Notes under the pieces: generated by a model
The model's database searches: none
Told to the model about the DNA's origin: nothing
The model's input: the letters and a program-made list of their open reading frames with translations, nothing else
Shown: positions 24,393 to 37,346 of the stretch, piece by piece
Numbering within the stretch: position 1 is the first letter of the stretch
How the letters are laid out: every line of letters starts with the position of its first letter
Program-made: the position numbers and the translations under genes
Source of the DNA: Amphirosellinia nigrospora
Lineage: Eukaryota > Ascomycota > Sordariomycetes > Xylariales > Xylariaceae
Direction of reading: 5' to 3'
NCBI GenBank assembly: GCA_004123355.1
Contig: SCHM01000001.1
Span: forward strand, 9,682,193 to 9,746,192
Length of the DNA: 64,000 nucleotides

Positions 24393-26072
24393 GTTGGGTT
24401 AGGTTGGATAGATGCGTTGCCGGACTGGTTATGGGTGCGCTGAGTGTAGGCTTGTATTAGGGATGAGATCGGATGAGGATTGGGGACTTATAAGTCAACC
24501 TGGGTTATTTAGCCATGGTTTCGCTCTTGGATGTAGCGATGCCCAGTGTGTAGTGTATGTGAATTTCGATATCTAGTCATTATCTCATCGCCTAGTGCAG
24601 ATACAAAGTCTTATGTTAGTGATTAGTTGCGAGTGATGTAGGGGTGTTGGTTTTCTGTTAGTTGGCATTGAACTTTTGGGCGGGGAGGGTATAATGTCGA
24701 GCCCTGGTACCTATTGCAAGTTAAATGTACCTAAGGCAGTCGAAGATATCAATCGCATGCAGGAACGTTCTGTCCTGGCTTCCGTTTGCTGGGCGCCCAG
24801 GCCGATTGTGCCCTATGGGTAAGGGGAGTAATAAGGATGTATATGTACCTAGAATCACTTCGAATTACATTGCAGAAGTCGACACTACCACTACGTAAAA
24901 AATGTAGGCCCTCTAGGAAAGGTCACTGTATTATAGGTGTCCAAGGTATCGAAAGTAGGTACATACCTGGTAGGCGAGGTGGTCTAGCAGAGGAAAGCAT
25001 ATATACTTAGGTAGCGTTTAATGTGCCTGAGTCAGTCCGCTGTACAGGTAGGTAGGTAGACGGGACGTGGTGGTTGAACTATTGGCCGAATAGTCGAAAA
25101 GGATGTAAGATGATTGGCTGGCCGGGGGTTGACGTTCGTTGTCTGAGCAGGCGCTCCGACGATGGGTTAAACCTGGTGGTTTTAACCGCTATTTTAAGTA
25201 CTAGAACTAACAGATAGGCGGCGTTTACAGCGTAGATAGTTCTCAGGATGCTCTGTTGGTTGTTTGATGTAGGTACCTCTTCGCTAGGTACCGTTTGGTT
25301 GTTCGGACCAGGTAAGAGGTAGCTAGGTATGTAGGTACCTGATGTAGTGTACAGCGTAAATCGCCTGGAGCCCAACTATCTCTTGGTCGCCTAAAGGTGC
25401 TGCTGTAAGGTATGTAGACAAGCCTTTCTGAGTAACAGGGCTGGTAATGCCGGTAACAAGAAGCATGCTCACCTATTAGTTAGGCTAGGACGTTGGGTAA
25501 GTCTAGCTAGCAAGTGTTATATTTCTCCATGCTCTCGGATGATAATACTTTGGTGTTATAGCCTACCACCCTTTGAAGGAGGCTAGCTGTGTTCTATTAA
25601 GCCGTAGACAGCTAGGCATGATCCGTCTGTCCACGGAAAACACATTTGTTTTCACATGGGGAACGTAATTTGAAGCTTGAAACCGTGAAATATAATGCAT
25701 CAAGAGATTCTCACTTTTTTACTCAAAGCGATTAATTTAAATACAAAGCCGCAATACCGTATGTGACCCATCCAGACCTGAAACGCCGCCATTACTTACA
25801 AACAACCCGGGAAACCTCTCGACAAGTATTTGCCTTGTTCTACCTGGTTGGCGAAACCGACCCATCTGCGAATTGTTCATAACTCATACAACTGCCGTAA
25901 GTCCAAGTGAACGGCACCGGGCGGAGAAAGGAGAGCATACGACTACAACATATACCGAGCCCCTTCTCATAGTAGCAGCTCCTACAACCTTAACTGAAAT
26001 CATGACAAGGTATCTCAAAGCCGAAGAAGACAAAGTCGCGAGAAAAGTGAGCGAAAATACTAGGACAGATCA
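24393..26072. other. Intergenic between convergent urease and HMG-box genes
   Basis: 1.7 kb without a supported gene. It is rich in TAGGTA/TACCTA words at 24,715-25,380. Confidence 0.45.
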
Positions 26073-27627
26073 CTAGTTCTTCTTCTTCCGGGCTGACTTC
26101 TTGGGTTCCTCAATATCGGGTTTTGTTGACTGGCGCTTGCGCTTCTTGTCGGGACTGGCGGGTGTCGCGTTCTTAGCAGCGCTACTGTCACCGTCATCAA
26201 CATCGCCGGCCATACTCTTTCGCTTCCGAGTTGTTTTGCCCTTGGGGGTCTTCAGGCCATCATCTTGTGTGATGGAGGGAGTTGCCATTTGAAGTTGCTC
26301 CGCAATGGCATCCTGATCGTTAGGAGCCATGCCCTCGTCAGTCGTCACATCAGCTTGGGCAATGCCGTTGGCGTCAGCGTAGTTAAGAGCATCGCCATCT
26401 GACATGTTTCTTGCGTCGGGATTTCCAGCCTTGTACGAGTGAACTCGCGCATTATAGAGGCGGGGGTTGAACTGGTATGCATTGTTCCAGGCCTATAATT
26501 TGGATTAGCAGTCTATAAATTATTAGATCGAGTATATAAACTCACCACTTTCTCCTGGGGGGACATCGAAGCCCATCGACGTTGGCCCTCTTCCTGAACA
26601 GCCCCTTCGGTGCATCGGTGCCCAGGTCGTTTGCAATAATGGGGCGAGCCGTTTGCATGTAGAGGAAATAGGGGGTCAACGGTCGCTTGGGAGCATTGGG
26701 ATCATGAGTTCGCTTCTTGCGTTCCTTCTTCTCTTCTCCATGGGGTAGAAGATCGCTGAGCTGGCCTCCGATTCCATCTAGCGAGGCAACAAGAGATTGC
26801 ATAGACGCGCCGGCTCCATTATCAAAGGGAGCCGGCTCGCCGATGAGAAGGTTGGTTTGACGAACAAAGTCATCGGCGAAGTTTTTCATAAGAGCAGTAA
26901 TTGTATTGAATCGTTGATGTACCTGATGACGTTGTTAGACTTTTTCCCCCAAATATTTGATCAATTGTATGTGAGGCTAGAATATGTATCCCGACAAAGA
27001 AATCCGCACAACAGTAGTCGAATGCCTTCAGACATACGCAAGGCCGATGTTCACTACTGAGGACGACAAGTAGCTTGCAGAAGCAGCATGGTACTGAAGC
27101 TCATAGTAGCCCATCTCATTGAGGCAGTAAGTCGAATCGAATGGCACATGCCATTGATGCTATTACAATCGCCATACTGGCGCTTTTGTCGTTGTGCCTT
27201 TTACACGCGCACACAACTTGTACAAGTTGATGAGTGTATAATAGGGTGAACGTGTGACCATGGTACGATCCATGATGGGGTTAGGTGAGGTGGTAGCTGG
27301 CGGCATTAGGGGCAGATGCCGAGCCAGGGCTGGGTAGGGATATCGACGAGCGAGGACAAAGAGAGGTATGGTCACTTACGCTGTCCCGGACTCTGATAAA
27401 CTCGTCGATGCCGATAGTACGCTGTTGAGGCGGGATAGCGCCCTGCATGGACTGCATCGGAGGCTGTTGGGCGATGGCCTGGGGAGCTGGTGCTGAGGCA
27501 CCATCTGATGCTGGAGCTGTTGATGCTGTGGTTGCTGCATCTGCATAGTGGGCATTGGGACCATGGCGGGCGCGGGGGCGACTGGTGCAGGCTGCTTCAG
27601 GCCGTCGGCTTTCTTAGGGCGAGCCAT
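26073..27627 (-). CDS. HMG-box DNA-binding protein
   Basis: Exons 27380-27627, 26545-26922 and 26073-26492; introns 26923-27379 (457 nt) and 26493-26544. The start is ATG 27627 (MARPKKADGLKQP). A Gln/Pro/Met-rich N-terminus precedes DEFIRVRDSVHQRFNTITAL. Then comes one HMG box: DPNAPKRPLTPYFLYMQTA, GAVQEEGQRRWASMSPQEKV and AWNNAYQFNPRLYNARVHSY. The C-terminus is acidic and then Lys/Arg-rich, ending KKSARKKKN, a likely nuclear signal. The architecture resembles fungal single-HMG-box proteins such as Podospora mtHMG1, whose relatives act on chromatin or mitochondrial DNA; which applies here is not shown. One-base losses are inferred at 26602-26605 (G run on the coding strand) and near 27480-27485. 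Confidence 0.8.
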
Positions 27628-30600
27628 TAAGTGCGACAAGAGGGCGCGTCTTTACCTTTGGGGGGGGGGCCACTATTATAGGCAACGCTGGTGGGCGGGC
27701 GGGCTTGCTCGGGTGTGCTTGTGCTTGTGGTTGGCGTCGTGCACGCGGTCGCGGTGCCAGGGAATTCCAGGCGAGATTGTGGCGTGTCTTACGAGCAGCA
27801 AACGCTGGTGTTGGGGGTCTTAGAAGGACACTGGATCCCAGTATAATACTGGTGGTGGCTAGCGGATGGATCTTGATTGTTTTCGGTCTGATTGAGGTAT
27901 AGGGATGGTTGAGGGCTGGATGGCCTGCAGTAGGTATATGGCAGCACTGTGGCCGAAATGTGGAAGCAACGCAGAGGTGGGAGGGACGAAGAACAGGAAG
28001 TCTAAAAGAAAGTTTACGGGGGCGACGCGCTGCAGTGGGAGGGGCTGCCCTCTAAATATGGTCGCTGTCCGGGCTGGCTGATTTTGCAAGATCACTGATG
28101 GGTGGGTGCACTGGGTGCGGGCGCCCAGGTGGGATACAGGTGTGCGTACAGCTAAGTAGGAGGTAGGTCGGTAGTGTACCTAGGTACCTCCCTCTTAGTG
28201 CGCGTACTTGGGTGGGCAGTTGCTGTGGGCGTGATTGGTGTGGGTTTCCCCTGCTGGCTTAGCTTACTCTGCCCTGCTACCTTTAGGTAAGTACCTAAGA
28301 TACCTGAGGAGACACTTAAATATCTGCTATTATTGGTGCTTGCACTGTACCCTTACCTACCCCTCGCGCTGTGGTGAAGTAACATTGCGCCTTGGGTTTT
28401 AATTGCCTGATGGAGTAATAAGTTGAAATGTACCCAATACCTCCTCGCATCTAACATGCACGGTTGTGTTCAAGTTCCAAGGCAAGAGTTGATAGTTTTC
28501 TTGGGTGGCCTGGCATTTTGTTTTTGTATTCATAAGAATCTGTATCTTGTAAAAAGGCCTGCTGACAGGCGGGTGAAAGTAAAGCTCTTGAGGCGTTTGT
28601 ACTAGCATTGCTGCTATGATCATTATTTACTGTACGTAGTGATTACTTCCTTTATTTGGAGTGGAAGTAATGGGCAATTGGGTTGAAGTAACAGTTCGGG
28701 GCTAAGTAAAGAGACTTTGAGCCGCAGGCAATGTTTAACTGATGCAGCGCACCACTAAAGGCCCCGTAATAAAATGAAAATGAAAATATCTTGCAGTAAA
28801 AAAAAAAATCGTTCACTGATTGTGCGCTGCGCGTCCCGAGCATCCACTCAGTCTAGTACCGCGCAACACTAGAACTCCTTGCCTTCCCTTTTTTCTTACC
28901 TATGGTCACACTTATAATTGTAGCCAGCTTGTTTCCTATGCTACTTTACTGCTTGAATATTTGTCTAATTAATTTAGAATTGCGCAAGTAATGTTTATTG
29001 CTGTTATTGGTTTTTATGTAGCAAGCCTTATTAGTATCTCCATTAAGCTGAAAGGCATTGGGGATTTCTGGTCTGGGACGCGCCCGCTGTAATGAGGTAA
29101 ATACAGTACCCGTAGTGTGTTGGGGTGGAAGTACCTGCACACGCAGTTGAGCATGCCCGTGCTTTTAATCACAGCAATGTCAGCGTCGACACTCTCCCGA
29201 AGTGTTAGTGTTGCACCAGGCCTGCGCCATCTGCCAGTTGATTGGTTCAGGCTACTTCGGGGGTAAAGCAATGCAGAAGCGCAGTGGCAGGGTGTGTACT
29301 GGACTGGATCAGTGTGCAGAGGATCGGTCGCGGCATGATTGCACACTCGCATCATCAGTGTCACTGTGTGCCCCAGCAGCCAGCCCAGTAAACAGCTGCG
29401 GCAATTCCCGGTCAACCCTCCTAGGCATCCCCCGCCCAGCTGCTTTCAGGGTCAAACGCATCCCCCGCTCAATTCTAACGCCCATTTTCAGTGCCCTTTC
29501 TCCCATTTCCCAATGCCTGAAATTCCTTCACTGCTGCTGCTTGGACTTGCTTGTTGGATTTTGATCACTACCAACACTACCCAGTACCTTGCCTTCAACA
29601 TTCTGTTCTTTCTTCTCTATCCAGATAGTGGATTACCTACAGCCACTGCTAACTACCTACAAATATGTACCTACCTCCCACTCTCATATACCTATAGTCC
29701 TTACCTAGGTACCAGAGGTAATGTCGACACCTCGCATTATACCCAAGCAATCCAACTCAAACATTGCTTGCAGGTATCTCTTGCAACCTATGCAGTACAA
29801 CCAGGTATACATAAAGCAGTCCAAGCAACACTCTTGGGGCACATTTTGTCCTTAATTCTTAGGTACAAAGCGAAACGTAGAGTTCTCAACATATTCTAAA
29901 AACAGCCTACACTATAGTAGTATGTCTTGGTTTGTGCCTAGAGGCTATGGACTATCCAGGGAGGATGATATCTTGATCTCATACCTAGGTATTACTCAGT
30001 TTAACCAAACTCATTATCAAGCAAGCCTTATAAGCGTTGCAGCTCATGGTGATATATGAATGCAACTAGAGACCATCATGTACCATAATTAGTTTGTTTG
30101 ATCTATGATATTTCGTGTATGCACAAATCGAAAACATTCACCAGCGCTGCGCTCAACTCAAATCGCTACTATATGGGAAATAGATACAACGGATGGAATG
30201 CTTCCCGCCGTCTTTCACAAGACATGTGGGTAACAAAGCTATGGAAATACACATGCTTTCTATTTCTAAGACCACGTACTTTATGATAATGATAGCAGTT
30301 GAGTGACCGTGAGTATAATTTTCATGAGTATTGTTTAATGCTGTATTTAAGAGAGTTTTAAGCGAGTCTCTTGTAGATGTTATTACACTACCTAGGTACA
30401 TAGGTATGTCTTCCTGGAGCTAAAGACAAGAGATATGTTATTTCTTCTCGCAGCCTTGAGTCATGATTTAGACAGGAAAGCTATACAGATGTTCGAGATT
30501 AGTAGCAATCATAGGGAACAGGAACAATAGCTTCAGAGTCATCGGAACCTCGAGTCATACTATGGCCTTTAATCATATAGGCAGGGCACACGCGGCGCGT

Positions 30601-31723
30601 CTACTATGTACATATATATGGACAGCTACCCCACCTTACTTAACCTTAGGTAACATAACATACAGGGCTCTAGGTACCTAAATAGGCAGCGTCCAAATGC
30701 CCGACCTGACCCGGCTGGGGCCGAGTTGATCCGCTGTGCCCCTCTTTCTGTTGTTCTGCTTCTACCTCAAGTTCTTCCACAGAGTACCTGCATTGCATTG
30801 GCCGAAGTTTCAGCAGCCGTGTTTCGATACTTCCGAGCTAACCCAGACCCCTGGGTTCTTATCAAGATCTACTATGTACGATTCCAGTAGCTCCCCACCA
30901 AGAGCGAAGAGGTAGGCACCGTCAGCCAAGTAAATATATACCGTAATCGCCATTTCTTACACCCCGCGATTTGCCCTGAGAACTGTACGGTATCAAGAGA
31001 GATTATATGTATGATGACGTCGTATTTAAAGCTCTGGATTCTTTCTCTATAAGTTGAGTCCGTGTTTGGGTTGCTGCTATATCATCATATACACTGTAGT
31101 TGTATAAATGGCACGCTCAGATTGCCGGCAGCTAAACTACTTGACCTAGACTTGTGCTTACATTCTGCTTGAACATCAGCTTTGATGCGCACAGAACATG
31201 ATGTCAAGAGGTCCCATCACGTCCCCAGTGGCGGACGAGTTCAGGTTTCATGCGATCAAATGAGGGAATATCTCTTTGTCTATTCCCATCCACGCTCCAC
31301 TTGGCACGTCTCTTGGCAGGCCCTTGATCAGCCAATCTTGGCCTCGGGTAGCCCCTCCAAACCCCCTCCGGCATTGAAACCGTGATCTTATACCAGTACC
31401 TGTTACAACACGCAAGCTAGCAGCACAAACAGACAGCTTTATGGTTGGTTGGTGGCACAGGAGCATCGAGCTCGCATTGACTCTGCCCCTCCCCCTCCTT
31501 TGCCGCGTTTGTAAGGCGCTCCCTTTTCTCCCTCCACTACATCACACCTATATAAAACTTCGCGCTTTACTCCAGCCCTCCCTCCTCAAGCAGTTCGTAT
31601 TCCTCCCTAGTCATAATTGTATTACTCCTCATTCAGATAATCTAATATTTCTTCCTTATAAGTTCTTCAGCAACATCTTCAAAAGCATTAGATCGCTGTA
31701 GCACAAACCTGGGATCCACCAAC
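27628..31723. other. 4.1-kb intergenic region upstream of het-C
   Basis: No supported gene. An open frame at 29339-29899 lacks motifs and codon character and is judged chance. The region holds four exact TACCTAGGTA palindromes and many partial copies. The last 250 bp before het-C are pyrimidine-rich (CT tracts at 31480-31640), as in many fungal core promoters. Confidence 0.5.
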
Positions 31724-34512
31724 ATGGCCTCCTTGAAGCTCTACCCGGGCCTCCTGGCGTTGGCCTTCCTGCTGGTCTTTGCCCGACCAGCTCTTGCCTT
31801 TGGTGCTGGCAATATCGCCGGCATTTCCAAGGTCGAAGGCCAGAACTGTTCGTGATCCCTACTCTTTCGACAAACACTTTCTCGAGACACATGCTAACGC
31901 ATACATCGTGTTAGGGCGCCATGGCGATATCGAAGACACCCTCCTTAGCATCGTTATGGCCCAAGCAGTCGGTGGCAAGAAGTTCAACAAGATGATGGTC
32001 TCACGTGTCTACTTTGGAAACTGGCTTCGCGATTATTCACAAGCAATTGACGTGGGAACCGTTAAAGCGGTTTCCGCCGAGGCGATACGTCTCCTTCTTT
32101 GTGTCCTCGGCTTTATGACTTTCGGTTATGGCTCAAAAGAATTTGAAGTTACTGCTAAGCGCTTGGGCTGCTACCGCCCCGAAGACCACATCGATAACCC
32201 TAAGAACTACGCCGACAACCAAGATGCTCGCCAGTATCACCGAGCATTACGTGGCCCCGTTGACGAGCGCGTTGAGCTCGCTTTCGACGAAGAGACCGGC
32301 ATGAAAAACTACATTGCAAACGACCGCGTGGGCATCATGACTTCCTCTCTCCACATTCGACGCCTGTTCAGCGGATGCGTCGAACTTGTTCGAAACTACC
32401 AGCATAACCGAAACAAGGAGGACTTCTATGAGGCGCTACGACTCTTAGGAACTGGCCTTCATTGTCTCGAAGGTAAGCTATTATCACTACCAAGAATGGT
32501 AGATACCTGTAAACCCCATGTCCTAACTTGAACACTTTAGATTATCTTGCTCACAGTAATTATACCGAACTCGCACTGATCGAGATGGGCGAGCGCGATG
32601 TGTTCCCTCATGTTGGCAGTCGCACCCAGGTGCGAATCTCCGGTGTCAGACACGAAGTCTGGCCGGTTGTTACTGGAACTTTTGGTGGAGTAGATTTTCT
32701 CCATTCCGTCACTGGCGAAGGTACAAACACCCCAATCAAATGAAACTATTGACACGATGCCTGACTCACAAAAAAACAGTTTCGGATAAATTGACCCAGA
32801 ACGAGATTCAAGAGCTCGAAGGCACACTACAACAGCATTCCCAGGATGATACCAGTATCTTAGCCGATCTCCTTGACAAGATCCCAGATGGCGTCTTTGG
32901 TGGCGATGATAAGAAGCAAAAGATGAGTGACATCCAAAGCAACGCCCAGGCTGCTCAGATGGAAAACGCTTCCATTCTCGGGAACCTGAAGAATTCACTC
33001 GCTATGCGCAACAAGTCTTCCAACAAATAATGCCTGCTATCGAATTTCATGACGATCTTATGAAGAGCATCACGAAAGCTATCGAGAATATTCCGATCTT
33101 ACCCGAAATCATCGAGCAGCTTGAGGAGCAGTTATCGATGTGGGTGTTTACCATTATTGCGCCTTTCGTCTTGCCTATCATCAGCCAAGTCAAGAACGAG
33201 CTTGCGACTGGTTCGAATGAGATTATTGCCAGCAGTGAGAATGAACAGCATATCGTGTTCAACGATGATGAGTGCAGCGACCCTACACATTCTATGTTGT
33301 CCAAGGACCACTTTTCAAACGTAAGCTTACTACTTTTGTTTGTCGGAAATGTATGTTGACCAAGACAAGATCCTTAACGAAATTGCGGGCAAGACGGCGA
33401 GCAAGGTTGTAGCCTGGGTTATCCCTCAGCTGATGGAGCTTTGGGATAACGAGAACGCTGACGTTGATCGTACTTTGAACCGAATCATCAACGGTGTTCT
33501 TCATCACCCCGCCCAGCGTAATATGGGTGAAGATGGTGCCGAAGAAGGCCGACAGATGATGTTCCGAAGTGTCGAGGAGTGGTGGAACGAGATGGGTGGA
33601 GATGCCCAAGATGAGTATCGTCAGAAGCTCTCTCGTGAAGGTGTTCTACGTGGTGAGAACCACAAGGAAGGAGTACACGATTCTGGGCACGGCTGCGGAA
33701 AGCCTCTCGGTATGCACAAGAATTATCAAAGCGGCGGAAGCGCTCAGGACCGTATTGCTGGCGCCGCCGCAGGGGCCATTTTTGAGGGACTTACAGGTGG
33801 CAAGGTCCCCAATATTACAGGGGCGGTGATGAACCACTCGGCGGGGGGCTTTTGGGTCAAATCGGGAGCTCTCTACTTGGAGGCGCCTTCAAGAACGAGG
33901 ATACTCGGTCGTATGAGAGCAGGCGACAAGATAACGACGGCTCTTACACTGAAAGCCGAACCGAATATGGCCACTCCGAAGATCGATACGGACAGGCTAA
34001 CATCAACGAAACTCGCTATTCTGGTGGAGGCGAACGTGTGGAGTACAGCCGCTACGAACAAGACGATAGTGGTAGAGGGTACGGCTATCAAGAACGGTCT
34101 GAGACACGGCCCACCTATGGTGGCGGCTACGAAGAGCGCACCGAGCGTCGATACGAGAGTAACGAGGATAGTTATCAAGAGTCTAGCGGTTGGAATCAAC
34201 GACGCAATGACGGAGACAGTTACGGAGGACGCGGCGATGGATATCGTGAAGAAAGGTCCGAATATGAGCGATCCGATAACGAACGGTCTGGTGGTTATGA
34301 ACGCGAGGAAAGGCAAGAATATGGACGATCAAACGAGTATGGCCGTGAAGAGAGACAGGAATATGGACGTCGGAGATTATGATCGTGAGGAGAGCCGCGA
34401 GGAGAGCCGCGAGGAGTCGGGCGGTGGCGGCTTTCTAGGACAAATTATCGACCGTGTCGGTGATGAGTTCAACAACAGACAACGCCGCGACGACAACGGT
34501 TGGGGTTCCTAA
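31724..34512 (+). CDS. het-c: HET-C family heterokaryon incompatibility protein
   Basis: ATG 31724 opens a signal peptide (LYPGLLALAFLLVFARPALA), then FGAGNIAGISKVEGQNWRHG, the hallmark start of mature HET-C. Splicing out 31848-31914 creates NWRHGDIEDTLL. Other introns: 32473-32540, 32721-32779 and 33321-33369. Conserved blocks include KMMVSRVYFGNWLRDYSQAI, NRDLFLDD-free helical regions such as LLGTGLHCLEDYLAHSNYTE, IAPFVLPIISQVKNELATGS and DPTHSMLSKDHFSNILNE. The last third is hydrophilic, rich in Gly, Tyr, Arg and Glu, with near-repeats such as ERQEYGR and EESR. The frame changes by one base near 33028 and near 33851 (T run), and by two bases near 34370. In Neurospora the homologue governs allorecognition through a variable segment in the extracellular region; no allele comparison is possible here. 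Confidence 0.9.
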
Positions 34513-35454
34513 GTATACATATCCTCCCAAACAAGGTGTGATACACTTGAGATTCAAAGTGTTAGATTAAGGACACAGGTTTCCTCGACACCTAAAATGC
34601 TCCAAAACTAGCGAGATTCTCCAATCTTCGCTTTATGAATAAAAAGTATTGACTTCTGCATTTCTCCTCCTTACTTTACGGTCTAATCTCTATACTAATA
34701 GCTGTAAGTCGAGCTTTCTCAATGCTTAGTTGCCGCACCGGAGGTCCAAGTGCGGTAAGACTCCGTAGCCAAGCTTTATTGAGGCGGGGAATAAGGTTAG
34801 ACATGTTCTCCAACCAATAACATGGAACTGCACACCTGCGTTCATATAATCTCGTGAATATCAATACCCGGATTCGCGGTACAGCAATTTATGCCTTTTT
34901 CCAGATGCTCCAATTTTGCCAACAGCCAGATCCCGTATTCTCTCTATATTACATCATAAGATCAGATCACATAAGATACAGTGCCCGGCCCGATATCCCT
35001 CGTCACAAGAAGTAGGTACCTGGAGTAGAAATGGGAGAGCTCCATATGATGAGCGTATATCTACTCCGACAGCCCTCAAAGTATCGCTCTTGATTCGACG
35101 GCGCTGAGTGCGTAGAGCTTATGAGCTGCTGTAACATGCTCGTCCTAGTCCTGGTTAAGTCCTAGCCGATATTACGACGGAACGTTTCCCACTAAGCCGC
35201 GTAGTTTGGTAATGTTTGAGATAAGTTGATGATATAGATCACCATTCTTGGCACCCTAATTAGAACGGTACCATAGGAATCTGGCTGTTCTTAAAGCCTG
35301 AGTTCTCACCTTAATACTTGTCTAGTTGCAGATTCGCTATTTCTCATATATGAGATCAAAGACCTCTAACGATTGACGTGACCGAGTTACATAGTGACAA
35401 GACTTTTTACAACACTATCACAACATAGAGATTTATACGGAAATTGTCTAGAAA
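34513..35454. other. Intergenic between het-C and GH45 gene
   Basis: About 940 bp with no supported gene and no recognised site. Confidence 0.4.
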
Positions 35455-36661
35455 ATGCAGCTCAAGCATGTCCCGCTCGCGCTCGCCTCCGTCTCTGGAC
35501 TGGTATCGGGGCAAGGAGCCTCGGGCTCAGGCCAGACAACTCGCTACTGGGATTGCTGTAAAGGTGTGTATAAAGAAGCCCTGTGTCTAATCTGTCAGCC
35601 CCTCTTGTTTCGCATGATCTAGCAAGTTCTATGATGTGAAACTTATGTACCTCGACTAACATGTTTCTATACAAACAGTACGTAATTTATCGGGATCCTT
35701 TTCTTCCTGCTTTGGCACCTTTATGAGCAAGACGTTTCCTCTTGGGACGAGATGATGTCTTGAGGCTTCTGAAGCCCCCAAAATTTCACGCTACAAACAG
35801 CCAAAAAACTAATTCCGAGCGTTGTAGCCGTCGTGCGGGTGGACGCTGAAGACGAATAGCGGGAAGTTGATCGGGACGTGCTCGCAGCAGGACTCGCCGC
35901 TCAACGATAACGGCGCGACCAAGTCGGGCTGCGACAACGGCGGCTCCGCCTACATGTGCTCGAACCAGAGCCCCTGGGCCGTCAGCGAGGACCTGAGCTA
36001 CGGCTGGGCTGCCGTGAAGCTTGCCGGGCAGACGGAGAGTACGTGGTGCTGCGCCTGCTACGAACTCACCTTCACGAGCGGGCCTGTTAGTGGCAAGAAG
36101 ATGATTGTCCAGGCCAGCAACACTGGTGGCGACTTAGGACAGAATCATTTCGATCTTGCGGTATGTTAGGCTTTCATTCCTTCCTTATTCCTAGTCTTAT
36201 CGTGATGAGTCTTGTATCAGGAAGCTCCAGTCCCTTTCTTTTACTGCTCCCTATCCTGCTGCCCACTAGCCACCTCCTCCCAACTATGACCCAGTTTCTC
36301 TCATATACGAGTATCCTAACGCGACTTAGATCCCCGGCGGCGGCGTGGGTCTATTCAACGCATGCACGACCAATACGGCGCCCCTCCAAACGGTTGGGGC
36401 GAGCGTTACGGCGGCGTCACCTCCCGAGAGGCGTGCGATTCCTTCCCCGAGGCCCTCAAGGCCGGCTGCTACTGGCGCTTCGACTGGTTCGGTGGCGCGG
36501 ACAACCCGGGCGTCACGTTCAAGCAGGTCGCCTGCCCCGCGGCCCTTGTCGCTAAGAGCGGCTGCTCGCGCAACAACGATGCTATCGATGAGACGCCTAC
36601 GGGACCGAGCAGTACCAGCACTTGGACCCCTGCTGCTGCTACTGGGATTGTTTCAATCTAA
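35455..36661 (+). CDS. Secreted GH45 endoglucanase (cellulase)
   Basis: Signal peptide [19 protein letters not shown], then [14 protein letters not shown], the GH45 signature with the catalytic Asp in [23 protein letters not shown] and LGQNHFDLA (second catalytic Asp) follow, then [37 protein letters not shown] and [15 protein letters not shown]. Cleaves internal beta-1,4-glucan bonds in plant cell walls. Exons: 35455-35563, 35828-36160 and 36330-36661. The junction at intron 1 does not join in frame with the obvious donor (GTGTGT) and acceptor (GTTGTAG), so one base is in excess or two are missing there. One base is missing near 36375 (C run). After the catalytic domain there is only a short Ser/Thr-rich tail; no cellulose-binding module is seen before the stop. 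Confidence 0.9.
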
Positions 36662-37346
36662 AGAGCTGCGATATTGGTATTAGTCAGGATTAGTCAGGAT
36701 TGAGGATGGGGCATAGGAGCTTGGCTGAAAGTGTCCGGGTCAATGTATATATGGTATCGCGAATATTCCAACGACACCGAATTCAAGAATCCGAGTGGGA
36801 ATTTGAGTTTACGATGCCTAGAGTAGCTCGAATCTTTCTTAAGACCGTCTTAGAGTAAGCTTACTTATATATAACCTTTTGCCATGTGCTCAAAAGCATG
36901 CTTATGCTTATTTCCTGCAGGCATCCCCTGTAATTAGGGATCTCCGTGTAGAATCGGAAGAAGATACAATCCCTCTATAATCGACAACATTCTCTGTCAA
37001 ATAAAAGATTAGGTTGTAGGTTAAAGCACTAATTATTGCCTCATCATACTAAGCCTCGTTGGAGTTATGTTTAATATCTAGAGGGTGGTAAATACCTTCC
37101 CAATGTTTCCTCTTGGGTTTGTAAAGCTCACATATTCATTTCTAACGCTTCTTTCGCCTCATACTCTATAACTTTATAGTCGAACAACACTCGTACTCAA
37201 CAGCAAAAAAATAACTCGAGTAGCAATTCTACTTAATATTAATACTTCAGGAGAGGTAACTGCATGCGAAATGATCGCCGACTAAAACCATCACTCACCA
37301 ACATCATCTCTCGTATAGCCACACTTCTTAGTAAGGGTCAATCACC
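36662..37346. other. Intergenic, convergent
   Basis: About 690 bp, AT-rich, between the convergent GH45 gene and a minus-strand hypothetical gene. Nothing recognised. Confidence 0.4.

Noticed and set aside
29339-29899. 186-codon open frame upstream of het-C
   Set aside because: Composition follows the surrounding TACCTA-rich intergenic sequence. No motif, no splice support, and the apparent hydrophobic stretch lacks family resemblance.
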